Below are positions 52,128 through 60,711 of a stretch of DNA of 64,000 nt, piece after piece. The stretch is from Ensifer canadensis (GTDB lineage: Bacteria; Pseudomonadota; Alphaproteobacteria; Rhizobiales; Rhizobiaceae). Below the pieces are notes generated by a model. The model searched no databases and was not told the origin of the DNA. It saw only the letters and a program-made list of their open reading frames with translations. The position numbers and the translations under genes are program-made. The stretch spans positions 2,480,001 to 2,544,000 of the forward strand of contig NZ_CP083370.1 of assembly GCF_017488845.2 (NCBI RefSeq), read 5' to 3'. Each line of letters begins with the position of its first letter. Position 1 is the first letter of the stretch.

Positions 52128-53030
52128 ATGTTCAAACTTGCCCATATCTCCGATATCCATCTCGGCCCCCTGCCCGATCTCTCCTTGAGGGAACTTGCCT
52201 CCAAGCGCATCACCGGCTTCGTCAACTGGCACCGGAACCGCAGCCGGCACCTGTTCACGGGCACGCTCGACTGCCTGATGGCCGATATCGAGAAGCGCGA
52301 TCCCGACCATATGGCGATCACCGGAGACCTGGTGAACCTCGCCTCGTCGCGGGAGATCGCAACGGTGACCGATTGGCTCGAGGACGCTGGCGACCCGGCC
52401 AACATCTCGATCGTCCCGGGCAATCACGATGCCTATGTGCCCGGCGCCTACGAGAAGACGACGCGCGCCTGGTATCCCTTTATGCGGGCGGATGGCGCAC
52501 CGGCCGAGTGGCATGAGGGCCATCGCTGCTTCCCCTATCTGCGGGTGCGCGGCCCGGTGGCGCTGATCGGTTGCTCGACTGCGGTCGCGACGCCGCCCTT
52601 TGCCGCCAGCGGCTATTTCGGCCAGCGGCAGGCGCGCGCCACCGTCAACCTGCTTCGCCAGGCCGCTGACGCCGGTCTTTTCCGCGTGGTGATGATCCAC
52701 CATCCGCCGATCCACGGCGCCGCCTCGCTGCACAAGCGCATGCTCGGCATCCGCCGGTTTGCGGCAACGATCTCGTCGGGCGGCGCCGAGCTGGTGATCC
52801 ACGGCCACACCCACCTCAATACGGTCTACTCGCTGCAGGGCCCGAATGGCCCGGTGCCGGTCGTCGGTATCTCCTCGGCGTCGCAGGGTCCGGGCGGACA
52901 CAAGCCACAGTCTGCCTACAATCTGTTCACGATTGCCGGCGAGGCCGGCAACTGGTTCCTCACCCGCGAGCGCTACGCGCTCAACGCCGATGCGACCGGC
53001 GCCACATTGGTCGAAACCACCCGCTTCTAG
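52128..53030 (+). CDS. Metallophosphoesterase (calcineurin-like)
   Basis: The 300-residue cytoplasmic protein has the metal-binding motifs HISDIHLG, ITGDLVNLAS, VPGNHDAYVPG, MIHHPPIH and VIHGHTHLN. It probably hydrolyses phosphodiesters or phosphomonoesters, possibly cyclic nucleotides, but the substrate cannot be deduced. A monocistronic gene, it diverges from the Nudix gene. Confidence 0.92.
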   Translation: MFKLAHISDIHLGPLPDLSLRELASKRITGFVNWHRNRSRHLFTGTLDCLMADIEKRDPDHMAITGDLVNLASSREIATVTDWLEDAGDPANISIVPGNHDAYVPGAYEKTTRAWYPFMRADGAPAEWHEGHRCFPYLRVRGPVALIGCSTAVATPPFAASGYFGQRQARATVNLLRQAADAGLFRVVMIHHPPIHGAASLHKRMLGIRRFAATISSGGAELVIHGHTHLNTVYSLQGPNGPVPVVGISSASQGPGGHKPQSAYNLFTIAGEAGNWFLTRERYALNADATGATLVETTRF

Positions 53031-53191
53031 GCCCGCTCGCCCGACTTTTCGCCGAAATCCCATCGCCGGGCGAATAAATGCCCCTATTCGTGCGTCACAC
53101 TCCCGTTCGGGTTCCCACGACCGGCAGAGCGATCTATCCTCTGTGCCGTGAATGGTGTGCTCGGCGCCATTCCATATGTTGGGAGATAGGC

Positions 53192-53743
53192 ATGATGAAC
53201 CGCAAGACCATTCTATGCGCCCTGTTTGCCGCCAGCGCGGCCGTTTTTGCAGGGCAGACCGCCATGGCCGCCGGCGAGGACACCAGCGAACCGCCGAAGA
53301 AAACCAAGACGAGCAGCGAATGCACCAACGGCAAGATCTGGGATGCCAAGAAGAACGCCTGCGTCAATGCCAAGAAGAGCGATCTTAGCGACGACATCCT
53401 CTTCGAGGCCGCCCGCGAGCTTGCCTATGCCGGCCAGTATGAGAACTCCATCAAGGTCCTCGGCGCCGTCAAGGATCAGAAGAGCGCCCGCGTGCTGAAC
53501 TATCTCGGCTATGCCAACCGCAAGGCCGGGCGCATGGAGCTCGGCATGCAGTATTACAAGCGCGCGCTCCAAGCCGACGAGAACTATATCCTCGCCCGCT
53601 CCTACATGGGCCAGGCCCTGATCGAACAGGGTCAGGTAGAGGATGCCCGCGTGCAACTGGTCGAGATTCGCGATCGCGGCGGCGAAGACACCTGGGCCTA
53701 TCGCTCGCTGCTGCAGTCTTTGGGCGGCGTCAGGCAATATTGA
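53192..53743 (+). CDS. Secreted tetratricopeptide-repeat protein
   Basis: The 183-residue protein has a signal peptide (MMNRKTILCALFAASAAVFAGQTAMA) and a Lys-rich segment with a Cys pair (SSECTNGKIWDAKKNACVN). TPR repeats follow (FEAARELAYAGQYENSIKVL, LNYLGYANRKAGRMELGMQYY, ILARSYMGQALIEQGQVEDAR). It is probably a periplasmic interaction protein. The first of two ATG codons after GGGAGATAGG is used. Confidence 0.85.
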   Translation: MMNRKTILCALFAASAAVFAGQTAMAAGEDTSEPPKKTKTSSECTNGKIWDAKKNACVNAKKSDLSDDILFEAARELAYAGQYENSIKVLGAVKDQKSARVLNYLGYANRKAGRMELGMQYYKRALQADENYILARSYMGQALIEQGQVEDARVQLVEIRDRGGEDTWAYRSLLQSLGGVRQY

Positions 53744-53753
53744 TGCATGCCCA

Positions 53754-53779
53754 CTGCCTTCCCGAACCTGGGAAGGCAG
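53754..53779. terminator. Perfect 10-bp hairpin between convergent genes
   Basis: CTGCCTTCCC/GGGAAGGCAG with a 6-base loop lies just after the TPR gene. It lacks a T-run, so it may be an mRNA end-stabilising structure. Confidence 0.5.
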
Positions 53780-53807
53780 CCGCGGCATCGATCCTTGAAG
53801 CGTCTCC

Positions 53808-54707
53808 TCAGTTGCGCTTCTTCTCGGTCCATTCCGGCGGCAAGCCCAGCGCGCCGCCGACAATGCCCGTGACCCCCGAGCCACGCCCGAAAACCGCGCA
53901 ATCGGGATCGGTCGATTTGCCGGTAACCGCATAGGACACGCTATTCGAGACGTTCTTCATCGACGGCAGCTCGAAGTCGGACTTCATCGGATCGTTCGAC
54001 TTTGCCAGCATCGCGCTGAAATCGTCGGAAAAGTCTCCGGCAAGCTCGAAGGCGTCGGCGGCAGTCGACGCGCGCGAACCGCTGGTGACGATGTTTGCCC
54101 CCCGCGCCCAGGTCAGACCCGCGATCTGTTTGCCTCTGGCATCGAAGGCCTCGGCTTCGACCGATAGATTGCCGAGACCGATCGGAAGGCGCGGAACCGG
54201 GACAGGCGAGACTTTCGAAGCGACACTCGACACGCCGGCAACGACGGCGTTGGTGGCTTTCACCTTCGTTACAACGGAACGCACCGCCATATCCGCCGGC
54301 TTCGACACCGGAACGACATCGAAATGCGCGCTTAGCGCCTCGCACAGCGAGCGGTCGATCGCCGTCGCCACCAGCTTCTTCTGGGGGTCGCCGAGGGTGC
54401 CGACATCGGCATTGGAGGCAAAGGTCGTCGGGATCAGATGCACGGTCTTGACCGTCTTGGTCGAAGCGGCATCCACCCGATACTTGGTCTTGGTTACCAT
54501 CCCGTCGCTTGCGACGAAATCCTTGTAGGAGGACAGCGAACCGGTTTCGCTGAGAGACGCACTCTGGCAACCGGCGAGGCCCGCCAGGGATACGGTCAAG
54601 CCGGCCACCCGCAAGAATTTCGGAGCGGGGCGCCACCCGCCATCACGCGGTCGCCCTGTGGAAGGTCGACCGTCATTTCGTCTCTCGCCGCATGCATGCT
54701 CGTTCAT
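53808..54707 (-). CDS. DUF3313-type lipoprotein
   Basis: The 299-residue protein has an arginine-rich lead, then a lipoprotein signal with lipobox (LRVAGLTVSLAGLAGC, acylated Cys near residue 47). DUF3313-like segments follow (LSSYKDFVASDGMVTKTKYRV, AIDRSLCEALSAHFDVVPVS). The long N-terminus suggests the true start could be nearer the signal. It is periplasm-facing, with unknown function. Confidence 0.75.
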   Translation of the reverse strand: MNEHACGERRNDGRPSTGRPRDGGWRPAPKFLRVAGLTVSLAGLAGCQSASLSETGSLSSYKDFVASDGMVTKTKYRVDAASTKTVKTVHLIPTTFASNADVGTLGDPQKKLVATAIDRSLCEALSAHFDVVPVSKPADMAVRSVVTKVKATNAVVAGVSSVASKVSPVPVPRLPIGLGNLSVEAEAFDARGKQIAGLTWARGANIVTSGSRASTAADAFELAGDFSDDFSAMLAKSNDPMKSDFELPSMKNVSNSVSYAVTGKSTDPDCAVFGRGSGVTGIVGGALGLPPEWTEKKRN

Positions 54708-54996
54708 TGACGCGTCCTCTGTGATCGACCTGGAGTTGTGCGGATGAGTGCCGATCAGATTCGGGCCGAACTTTGACGCAATGCCGGCCCACCCTTGCAG
54801 TTTACGGTAACGACCGCCCTGCGAGACGACATGCGGATCGGCAAGGGTTTTTGGGATAACGGCGAAAGAAAGAGCAGATTTCGCTTTCCGATCCGTGACT
54901 TCCCTTGCAGACTAACGGTCAAATGTTTCATATCATTCACCGTGGAATTACCTAGCGAATAAAGACACGATCCCGCACGTTTCATTTGGAAGAGCA

Positions 54997-55515
54997 ATGC
55001 GCCCAGCGGCAGAAACGAAGGACTTCAGACGCGACTTGGTCAGCTTGCTGCCCAAATTGCGCCGCTTCGCGATGACATTGACGCGCAATGCACATGATGC
55101 CGATGATCTTGTCCAGGAAGCTTGCGAAAGAGCGATTACGCGCAGTCACCTCTGGAACGGAGAAGGCCGGCTCGAAAGCTGGATCTACGCCATGACGCGC
55201 AACCTCTGGATCGACGAGATCCGCAAACGGAAAGTCCGCACCGGCAGCGGTACGGTCGACGTGTCCGACCAGGACGAACTGAGCATCGAGGCCTCCGCCG
55301 AGAAAGCCGTCTACGCCAACCAATTGCAGAAGATGATCCTCTCGATGCCTGAGGGCCTGGCAAGCACCTTCCTGCTGGTCAATGTCGAAGGCCACAGCTA
55401 CCGCGAGACTGCCGATATCCTCGGTATCCCGATCGGCACGGTGATGAGCAGGCTGTCGACCGCGCGGTTGAGGCTCGCCGCGATGATCTCCGAAAACACC
55501 GAAAGGAGGGCATGA
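54997..55515 (+). CDS. ECF-type RNA polymerase sigma factor
   Basis: The 172-residue protein has sigma region 2 (LRRFAMTLTRNAHDADDLVQEACERAI) and region 4 (YRETADILGIPIGTVMSRLSTARLRL). It directs RNA polymerase to stress promoters. The partner anti-sigma gene starts three bases after its stop. A GGAAT tract in the preceding 50 bases could be an autoregulated -35 element, but this is weak. Confidence 0.93.
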   Translation: MRPAAETKDFRRDLVSLLPKLRRFAMTLTRNAHDADDLVQEACERAITRSHLWNGEGRLESWIYAMTRNLWIDEIRKRKVRTGSGTVDVSDQDELSIEASAEKAVYANQLQKMILSMPEGLASTFLLVNVEGHSYRETADILGIPIGTVMSRLSTARLRLAAMISENTERRA

Positions 55516-55518
55516 CCG

Positions 55519-56346
55519 TTGCAGCAAACAAAAGGTCACGCGCTCGAAGTCCGGTTGTGCGCCTATATCGATGGCGAACTCGGCGAGGCAGAAAAGACTG
55601 AACTCGAGACGCTCCTCGCCCGCGACGAGGAAGCCAAGGCGTTGTTTGAAAAGCTGAAGGCCGGCAGCGCCTTCGGCAACACGGCATTCGAGGATTTCCT
55701 TCATGATCCCGTGCCGCTGGCGCTGGTGCGTCAGATCAAGCAGGGCTCCGGCATCAATCCCAAGGCGGAACGCGTGACGATCGCTGCCGCCAATGTGCGC
55801 AGCGTGCGCATCTGGCCGCGGGTGATGGCTGCTTCCGTGGCGCTGGTGCTGGTCGGTGGCTTCACCGGGTTTATCATCGGCACGGCCAACCACGCCGGCG
55901 AGCCGACAAGGGTCGCCTCCGCCCGCACCTGGCTTGACGACATCGCCGACTACCACCGCATTTATTCCCGCCAGAAGGAACGGCTCGTCGAGGTCCCGGC
56001 CTCCGAAGCGCCGAAGATCGAGGCTTGGCTCGCCTCCAGCGTCGGCGTCCCGTTCACCATTCCCAACCTCACCGGCAAGGGTCTGAACTTCGAGGGTGCG
56101 CGTCTGCTCGTCGCCAACAGCAAACCCGTCGCGCAACTTATCTATCGCAATGCCGATGGCGACGTGTTTGCCATCTGCTTCCTCAAGGACAGCGACAGCC
56201 CGCAGTCAGACAAGTTCTCCGAAAGCATCCGCGACAATCTCGGCATGGTTTCCTGGCAGCGCGGCGGCGCGTCTTTCGTGCTCGTCGGCCCGTCGGCCAG
56301 CATCGGTCTGCACGATCTGGCCGAAGCGGTCTCCACGACAATCTGA
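55519..56346 (+). CDS. Transmembrane anti-sigma factor
   Basis: The 275-residue protein has a cytoplasmic N-terminal domain (LCAYIDGELGEAEKTELETL), one helix at about 98-118 (MAASVALVLVGGFTGFIIG) and a periplasmic C-terminal domain. It probably sequesters the ECF sigma encoded just upstream. The start is TTG at 55519, with GGAGG 11 bases upstream. The N-terminal domain has no HxxxCxxC zinc motif. Confidence 0.85.
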   Translation: MQQTKGHALEVRLCAYIDGELGEAEKTELETLLARDEEAKALFEKLKAGSAFGNTAFEDFLHDPVPLALVRQIKQGSGINPKAERVTIAAANVRSVRIWPRVMAASVALVLVGGFTGFIIGTANHAGEPTRVASARTWLDDIADYHRIYSRQKERLVEVPASEAPKIEAWLASSVGVPFTIPNLTGKGLNFEGARLLVANSKPVAQLIYRNADGDVFAICFLKDSDSPQSDKFSESIRDNLGMVSWQRGGASFVLVGPSASIGLHDLAEAVSTTI

Positions 56347-56646
56347 GCCGCGACCTCCGCCTGAACCAGGCAACGGAACCATGGCAGCGCCTGTTGCCAG
56401 GGTGGATCGTGTTGCCGTCAAAATCAGACATCGACCGCAGCGCGGCAGACTGCATCATCCGCGCGAGCGGCCCTATGCCGAGCCGGGCTGATGTTAGCTC
56501 ACGCGGAAATTTTTGCAGGCAACCAAATAGTTACACCTGCTTTCCCGGCCTAAAATACATATGCTGCACCGAAAAAAATTTCGCTCCGAATTGCCGTTTC
56601 GCAACACCCGCAAAATTGGCAAAACCCGGCAAGAAAAAACCAACGG
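56347..56646. other. Intergenic region without recognised gene
   Basis: I see no coding frame with start signals here. The 3' half turns A+T-rich toward the cold-shock promoter. Confidence 0.4.
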
Positions 56647-56675
56647 TTGACATATCAATACTTTGTCTATATCTC
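56647..56675 (+). promoter_or_regulatory. Candidate promoter of the second cold-shock gene
   Basis: TTGACA (56647-56652), a 17-base A+T-rich spacer, and TATCTC (56670-56675; CTATAT overlaps) resemble a rhizobial sigma70 promoter. The resulting leader of about 140 bases is typical of cold-shock mRNAs. Confidence 0.5.
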
Positions 56676-56819
56676 TGACAAATCGATATTTGCTTGCTGA
56701 ACTTTGGTTACCGCGCATTTAGCAACTGCGCCCTGACGAACCTTCCTTTCAAAAATCGCTATCTTCATCCGCAGCGCTTGTGCGCGGCGGTCATTCAATA
56801 TGCTATGAAAGGGTTCATC

Positions 56820-57029
56820 ATGACCACTGGCACAGTTAAATGGTTTAATTCCACCAAGGGCTTCGGCTTCATTCAGCCTGACAACGGCGGTCCGGACGCA
56901 TTTGTTCACATCTCTGCCGTCGAACGCGCTGGCATGCGCGAAATCGTCGAAGGCCAGAAGGTTGCCTACGACATGGAGCGCGACAACAAGTCGGGCAAGA
57001 TGTCTGCCTGCAATCTGCAGGCAGCCTAA
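56820..57029 (+). CDS. Cold-shock protein (CspA family), second copy
   Basis: The 69-residue cold-shock domain has RNP1 KGFGFIQ and RNP2 AFVHIS. The ATG at 56820 (MTTGTVKWF) follows GAAAGGG; the frame continues upstream without homology. Two small charged proteins follow, an arrangement common in rhizobia. A good terminator separates it from them. Confidence 0.93.
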   Translation: MTTGTVKWFNSTKGFGFIQPDNGGPDAFVHISAVERAGMREIVEGQKVAYDMERDNKSGKMSACNLQAA

Positions 57030-57091
57030 ATCGGTATCGGCTCTCCCTTGACCACGGATGTACTGGCACTGTCGAGAGCATGATACCCATC

Positions 57092-57121
57092 AAGGTCAGG
57101 CAACATGCCTGGCCTTTTTTA
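57092..57121 (+). terminator. Intrinsic terminator of the cold-shock gene
   Basis: A 10-bp stem AAGGTCAGGC/GCCTGGCCTT with one G-T pair and a 5-base loop runs into six or more T residues. Confidence 0.88.
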
Positions 57122-57214
57122 TTTCCGCGCGCCGACTGCACGATCCCGCAACTGCATTATGCATCGGGAGTGACGTGCAACACCGTAGACGCGCGCCAAA
57201 GTCGGGGATATCCC

Positions 57215-57439
57215 ATGACAGAGACACACAACAAATCGCGCCAGCGGGCCGAGATCGCCTTTGCCAAAGAGCAATCGCAGTTCTTTGCCCGCGACAGCGC
57301 CGTTGAAGAACTCGACTCCATCGTCCAGGCTCGCGAAGAGAAGACCCTGCGTCTGCGCGAAGCGCGGCTGGCGAAGGAATTGCAGGACCGCCTGGCGGCG
57401 GCTGCCGCCCCCGCTTCGAAACGCGTCAGAAAAACCTGA
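57215..57439 (+). CDS. Small charged hypothetical protein
   Basis: The 74-residue, mostly helical, Arg/Glu-rich protein (KSRQRAEIAFAKEQSQFFAR, EEKTLRLREARLAKELQDRL) is often found after cold-shock genes in rhizobia. The start at 57215 follows the conserved MTETHNKSRQRAE beginning. It is followed by a DUF6481-type gene 37 bases later. Confidence 0.75.
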   Translation: MTETHNKSRQRAEIAFAKEQSQFFARDSAVEELDSIVQAREEKTLRLREARLAKELQDRLAAAAAPASKRVRKT

Positions 57440-57451
57440 CTTTCAGTCAGG
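57435..57451 (+). other. Intercistronic hairpin CCTGACT/AGTCAGG
   Basis: A perfect 7-bp stem with a 3-base loop overlaps the stop of the small gene and lies 26 bases upstream of the next start. It has no T-run, so it may affect mRNA processing or translation. Confidence 0.45.
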
Positions 57452-57476
57452 GTGACACCTCAACTGGAATAGAGAC

Positions 57477-57857
57477 TTGAGAAACATCAGAAACAGTGAA
57501 CTCACCGACCGTCGCAGCGCCGCGGCCGATGCGAAGAAAGCGCTTCTTGAAGCCTACCGCGCGGCAAAGGAAGCCGCAGAACCGACCGAACTCGCCCGCC
57601 AGGCCGAGCGTCAGGCGGTCGCTGCAGCCCGCGAAGAGCGGCGCATCGAACGCGAACGGGTAAAGAATGAGGAGCGCGAGCGCTTGCAGGCCGAGGCCGC
57701 TGAGCGCGAGGCGGCACTCACGGCTGCTGCAAGAGCTGAGGCCGAAGCGCGCGAAGCCGCCGACAAGAACCGCATTTCACGCGTGATCGAGGACGAGGCT
57801 GCTCGCAAGGCCGAGCGCGACCGGCGCTACGCCAACCGCAAGGCGCGGCAGGCTTAA
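57477..57857 (+). CDS. DUF6481-type Ala/Glu/Arg-rich protein
   Basis: The 126-residue protein is a long charged coiled coil (AERQAVAAAREERRIERERV, AEREAALTAAARAEAEAREA), matching the DUF6481 type that accompanies cold-shock genes in Rhizobiaceae. The start is TTG at 57477 (MRNIRNSEL). The function is unknown. A strong bidirectional terminator follows. Confidence 0.78.
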   Translation: MRNIRNSELTDRRSAAADAKKALLEAYRAAKEAAEPTELARQAERQAVAAAREERRIERERVKNEERERLQAEAAEREAALTAAARAEAEAREAADKNRISRVIEDEAARKAERDRRYANRKARQA

Positions 57858-57931
57858 CCGCAGCCCGCAAATGGACTTTGAAGCCCCCACCATGGCGAGC
57901 CGTGATTGAGGGTAGCGTCAAGTACCGATCG

Positions 57932-57966
57932 AAAACGCCGCGCGTCCTCAGGGCGCGCGGCGTTTT
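57932..57966. terminator. Bidirectional terminator between the DUF6481 gene and leuA
   Basis: A perfect 13-bp inverted repeat AAAACGCCGCGCG/CGCGCGGCGTTTT with a 9-base loop carries A and T ends. Confidence 0.9.
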
Positions 57967-57971
57967 GATGA

Positions 57972-59681
57972 TCAGCTACGTTTCATTTCCAACACGCGGT
58001 TGGCAGCCGAGACGATCGCTTCCAGCGAGGCTGCAACGATGTTGGTGTTGATGCCGGCGCCAAACAGCTTACCATCAGGGTGCTCCATCTCGACATAGGC
58101 GATGGCGGCTGCGTTCGAGCCGTGCTGCAGCGAATGCTCGGAATAGTCGGCGACCGAGAGATCGACGCCGAGATAGATCGACAGCGCGTTAATGAAACCG
58201 TCGATCGGACCGGTGCCCTTGCCCTCGATGCGCTTGAGCTCGCCGTTGTCGGTGATCTCGGCCGAAACCACACGCACGCCCTTGTGCTCGCCGACCGGAT
58301 AGGTGTTGTGATCGACGAATTTGATGCGCGCGCCGGGCTGCTCGACATAACGCTCGATGAAGCGTTCATGGATGCGTTTGGAGGGTAGCTCCTTGCCTTC
58401 TTCGTCGGTGATGTGCTGGATGTCCTCGCGGAACTCCACCTGCAGGTTGCGCGGCAGGTTGATGCCGTAGTCTTCCTGCAGGATATAGGCGATGCCGCCC
58501 TTCCCCGACTGCGAGTTGATCCGGATGATCGCCTCGTAGGAGCGGCCGACGTCACGCGGATCGATCGGCAGGTAAGGCACTTCCCACAATGGCTTGTTGG
58601 CGGTCTTGATCGCCTTCATGCCCTTGTTGATCGCATCTTGGTGCGAGCCGGAGAAGGCCGTGTAGACCAGTTCGCCGACGTAAGGATGGCGCTCGGGGAT
58701 CACCATCTGGTTGGAATATTCGTAGACTTCCTTGATCCGCTCGATGTCGGAGCAGTCCAGCTGCGGGTCCACGCCTTGCGTGAACATGTTCAGCGCCAGC
58801 GTCACCACGTCGACATTGCCCGTGCGCTCGCCATTGCCGAACAGCGTGCCTTCGACGCGGTCGGCACCGGCCATCAGGCCGAGCTCCGTCGCCGCAATGC
58901 CCGTGCCGCGGTCGTTGTGCGGGTGCAGGGAAATGATCAGGCTCTCGCGATTGTCGAGGTTGCGGCACATCCACTCGATCTGGTCGGCATAGATGTTCGG
59001 CGTCGCCATCTCGACGGTCGACGGCAGATTGAGGATCAGCTTGTTATCCGGCGTCGGCTTGACGATCGCGGTGACCGCGTTGCAGATCTCCAGCGCCACT
59101 TCCAGCTCGGTGCCGGTGAAGCTCTCCGGCGAATACTCGAAGCGAAAATCGCCACCGGCCTTGGCGGCCATGTCGGTGATCATCTTGGCAGCATCGGTCG
59201 CAATTTGCTTGATGCCGGCAACATCCTTGGCAAACACCACCCGGCGCTGCAACTCACTGGTCGAGTTGTAGAAATGCACGATCGGCTTATGGGCGCCCTG
59301 CAGCGCCTCGAAGGTCCGGGTGATCAGCTCCGGCCGGCACTGCACCAGCACCTGCAGCGACACGTCTTCGGCGACATTGCCCTCTTCGATGCACCAGCGG
59401 GCAAAGTCGAAGTCCGTCTGCGAGGCCGAGGGGAAGCCAATCTCGATTTCCTTGAAGCCCATGTCCAGGAGCAGCTGGAACATGCGCGCCTTGCGGTCAT
59501 GGCCCATCGGGTCGACGAGCGACTGGTTGCCGTCACGCAGGTCGACCGAGCACCAGATCGGCGCCTGGGAAATGGTCTTCGACGGCCAGGTCCGGTCGGC
59601 GAGCGCGATCTGCGGGTAAGGCTGATACTTCACCGCCGCTTCCGGCATGCCGTTCTTGATGGAATGGGATTTCTGGATCAT
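57972..59681 (-). CDS. leuA: 2-isopropylmalate synthase
   Basis: The 569-residue enzyme condenses acetyl-CoA and 2-oxoisovalerate, the committed step of leucine synthesis. It has the DRE-TIM motif VDLRDGNQSL, the metal-binding HPHNDRGTGIA, GTLFGNGERTGNVDVV and a C-terminal LeuA regulatory domain (leucine feedback). The length is that of the long-form LeuA. An alternative ATG at 59648 exists. An upstream leader with a Leu-rich peptide indicates attenuation control. Confidence 0.96.
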   Translation of the reverse strand: MIQKSHSIKNGMPEAAVKYQPYPQIALADRTWPSKTISQAPIWCSVDLRDGNQSLVDPMGHDRKARMFQLLLDMGFKEIEIGFPSASQTDFDFARWCIEEGNVAEDVSLQVLVQCRPELITRTFEALQGAHKPIVHFYNSTSELQRRVVFAKDVAGIKQIATDAAKMITDMAAKAGGDFRFEYSPESFTGTELEVALEICNAVTAIVKPTPDNKLILNLPSTVEMATPNIYADQIEWMCRNLDNRESLIISLHPHNDRGTGIAATELGLMAGADRVEGTLFGNGERTGNVDVVTLALNMFTQGVDPQLDCSDIERIKEVYEYSNQMVIPERHPYVGELVYTAFSGSHQDAINKGMKAIKTANKPLWEVPYLPIDPRDVGRSYEAIIRINSQSGKGGIAYILQEDYGINLPRNLQVEFREDIQHITDEEGKELPSKRIHERFIERYVEQPGARIKFVDHNTYPVGEHKGVRVVSAEITDNGELKRIEGKGTGPIDGFINALSIYLGVDLSVADYSEHSLQHGSNAAAIAYVEMEHPDGKLFGAGINTNIVAASLEAIVSAANRVLEMKRS

Positions 59682-59796
59682 TGCAGCTTCTCTTCATCAC
59701 TGAGCGCTCTGGCCGCTTTGCCATAACCGATCGGGGATCGGATTGCGATGGCAAATGCCGTGGCGGGCGCGTTTGTCCTAAAACTCTATTGGATTC

Positions 59797-59854
59797 GAGG
59801 AGCATCTGCCGGCGTGGCTTTTTCGGCCGCCGGGCGCTCCTCAGCGAACCCGGC
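59797..59854 (-). promoter_or_regulatory. leuA attenuator: mutually exclusive hairpins
   Basis: On the minus strand GAGGAGC (59842-59836) pairs with GCTCCTC (59803-59797), enclosing a CCGGCG/CGCCGG helix, and a TTTT tract follows about 10 bases later. A competing helix pairs GCCGGG (59854-59849) with CCCGGC (59834-59829), which is part of the first hairpin. The layout fits a terminator/antiterminator switch, although the T-tract is weak. Confidence 0.5.
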
Positions 59855-59966
59855 AACCGCGAGTAAGGCCGAGAAGAAGAAGCGAGGCGAAGGCGTGCAG
59901 CGGCGCACGATTGTCATCGTGTGCGGCAGAGATCGTAGCGATCCGATATGCGCTGGCCTTGGTCAT
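59841..59966 (-). CDS. leuA leader peptide (41 residues, Leu-run)
   Basis: The short frame from ATG 59966 to TGA 59841 contains four consecutive leucine codons (CTT CTT CTT CTC, 59882-59871) plus a fifth soon after, in the sequence FASLLLLGLTRG near its end. It lies about 160 bases upstream of leuA. The promoter places the transcript start at or next to the ATG. Ribosome stalling at the Leu run is the expected mechanism for leucine-sensitive attenuation. The peptide is too short and unusual to be recognised by family. Confidence 0.7.
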   Translation of the reverse strand: MTKASAYRIATISAAHDDNRAPLHAFASLLLLGLTRGCRVR

Positions 59967-59973
59967 GACAAAG

Positions 59974-60002
59974 CCTATACACGGCTTGCCGAACCGGAGC
60001 AA
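59974..60002 (-). promoter_or_regulatory. leuA leader promoter
   Basis: Read on the minus strand, TTGCTC (60002-59997), 17 bases, then TATAGG (59979-59974) fit a rhizobial sigma70 promoter. The predicted start of transcription is at 59967-59966, the first base of the leader ATG, giving a leaderless leader-peptide mRNA. Confidence 0.6.
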
Positions 60003-60064
60003 GGCATGCCCGTGCGGAAACGTGAGGAGTGCGACCATCCCTCTGGCGCGAGCCCCGCCAAACG

Positions 60065-60093
60065 AAAAAGGCACCGGCGCTGCCGCCGATGCC
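60065..60093 (-). terminator. Intrinsic terminator of clpP
   Basis: On the minus strand, a 10-bp stem (GGCATCGGCG/CGCCGGTGCC with one G-T pair) and a 4-base loop are followed by TTTTT, about 40 bases after the clpP stop. Confidence 0.8.
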
Positions 60094-60132
60094 CTTTGCA
60101 ATTTCAACGCCGTTGCCGACGGTATATCGGTC

Positions 60133-60711
60133 TCAGATATCCGAAACCGAGGTGATGATGCGCGAGACGAGGCCATAGTTCTTGGCCTCTTCAGCCGACA
60201 GCCAATAGTCACGTTCGGTATCCTTGGCGATCTTTTCGACCGTCTGGCCGGTCGCTTCGGAGAAGATCTTGTTCAGGCGCTCGTTCATCTTGATGATTTC
60301 GCGGGCCTGGATCTCGATATCCGAAGCCATGCCGCGGGTGCCGCCCGACGGTTGGTGAAGCAGGAAGCGGGTATTCGGCAGGCAGAGACGACGCTCCTTG
60401 GGAACGCCGACATAGATCAGCGCGCCGGCGGACGCGACCCAGCCGGTGCCAATCGTCCAGACCTTCGGCTTCACGAACTTCATCATGTCGTGAATGCTGT
60501 CGCCGGATTCGACGTGGCCGCCTGGCGAGCTGACGAAGAGGCGGATGTCGTCATCGCTGGCCGACGCAAGCGCCACGAGCTGCGAGCAAACCTTCTGCGC
60601 CAACTCCTGGGTGATGGTGCCGTAAATGAAAATCGAGCGCGACTTGAAAAGGTTCGCCTCCGTTTCCTTGCCCAAGGGCAGTTCGGTGTTCTTGTCTTCC
60701 TCGTCGCTCAT
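60133..60711 (-). CDS. clpP: ClpP-type serine protease subunit
   Basis: The 192-residue protein has the ClpP fold with Ser94 in [10 protein letters not shown] and His119 in [10 protein letters not shown]. It ends [17 protein letters not shown], which contributes the third catalytic residue. No clpX or clpA is adjacent, so this is probably a paralogue of the clpX-linked ClpP. It assembles as a tetradecameric barrel in the cytoplasm. Confidence 0.9.
   Translation of the reverse strand: MSDEEDKNTELPLGKETEANLFKSRSIFIYGTITQELAQKVCSQLVALASASDDDIRLFVSSPGGHVESGDSIHDMMKFVKPKVWTIGTGWVASAGALIYVGVPKERRLCLPNTRFLLHQPSGGTRGMASDIEIQAREIIKMNERLNKIFSEATGQTVEKIAKDTERDYWLSAEEAKNYGLVSRIITSVSDI

Noticed and set aside
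59748..60155. Plus-strand 135-codon frame between leuA and clpP
   Set aside because: It has no ribosome-binding site, is low-complexity Arg/Lys-rich, and overlaps the leuA leader and clpP terminator on the other strand.
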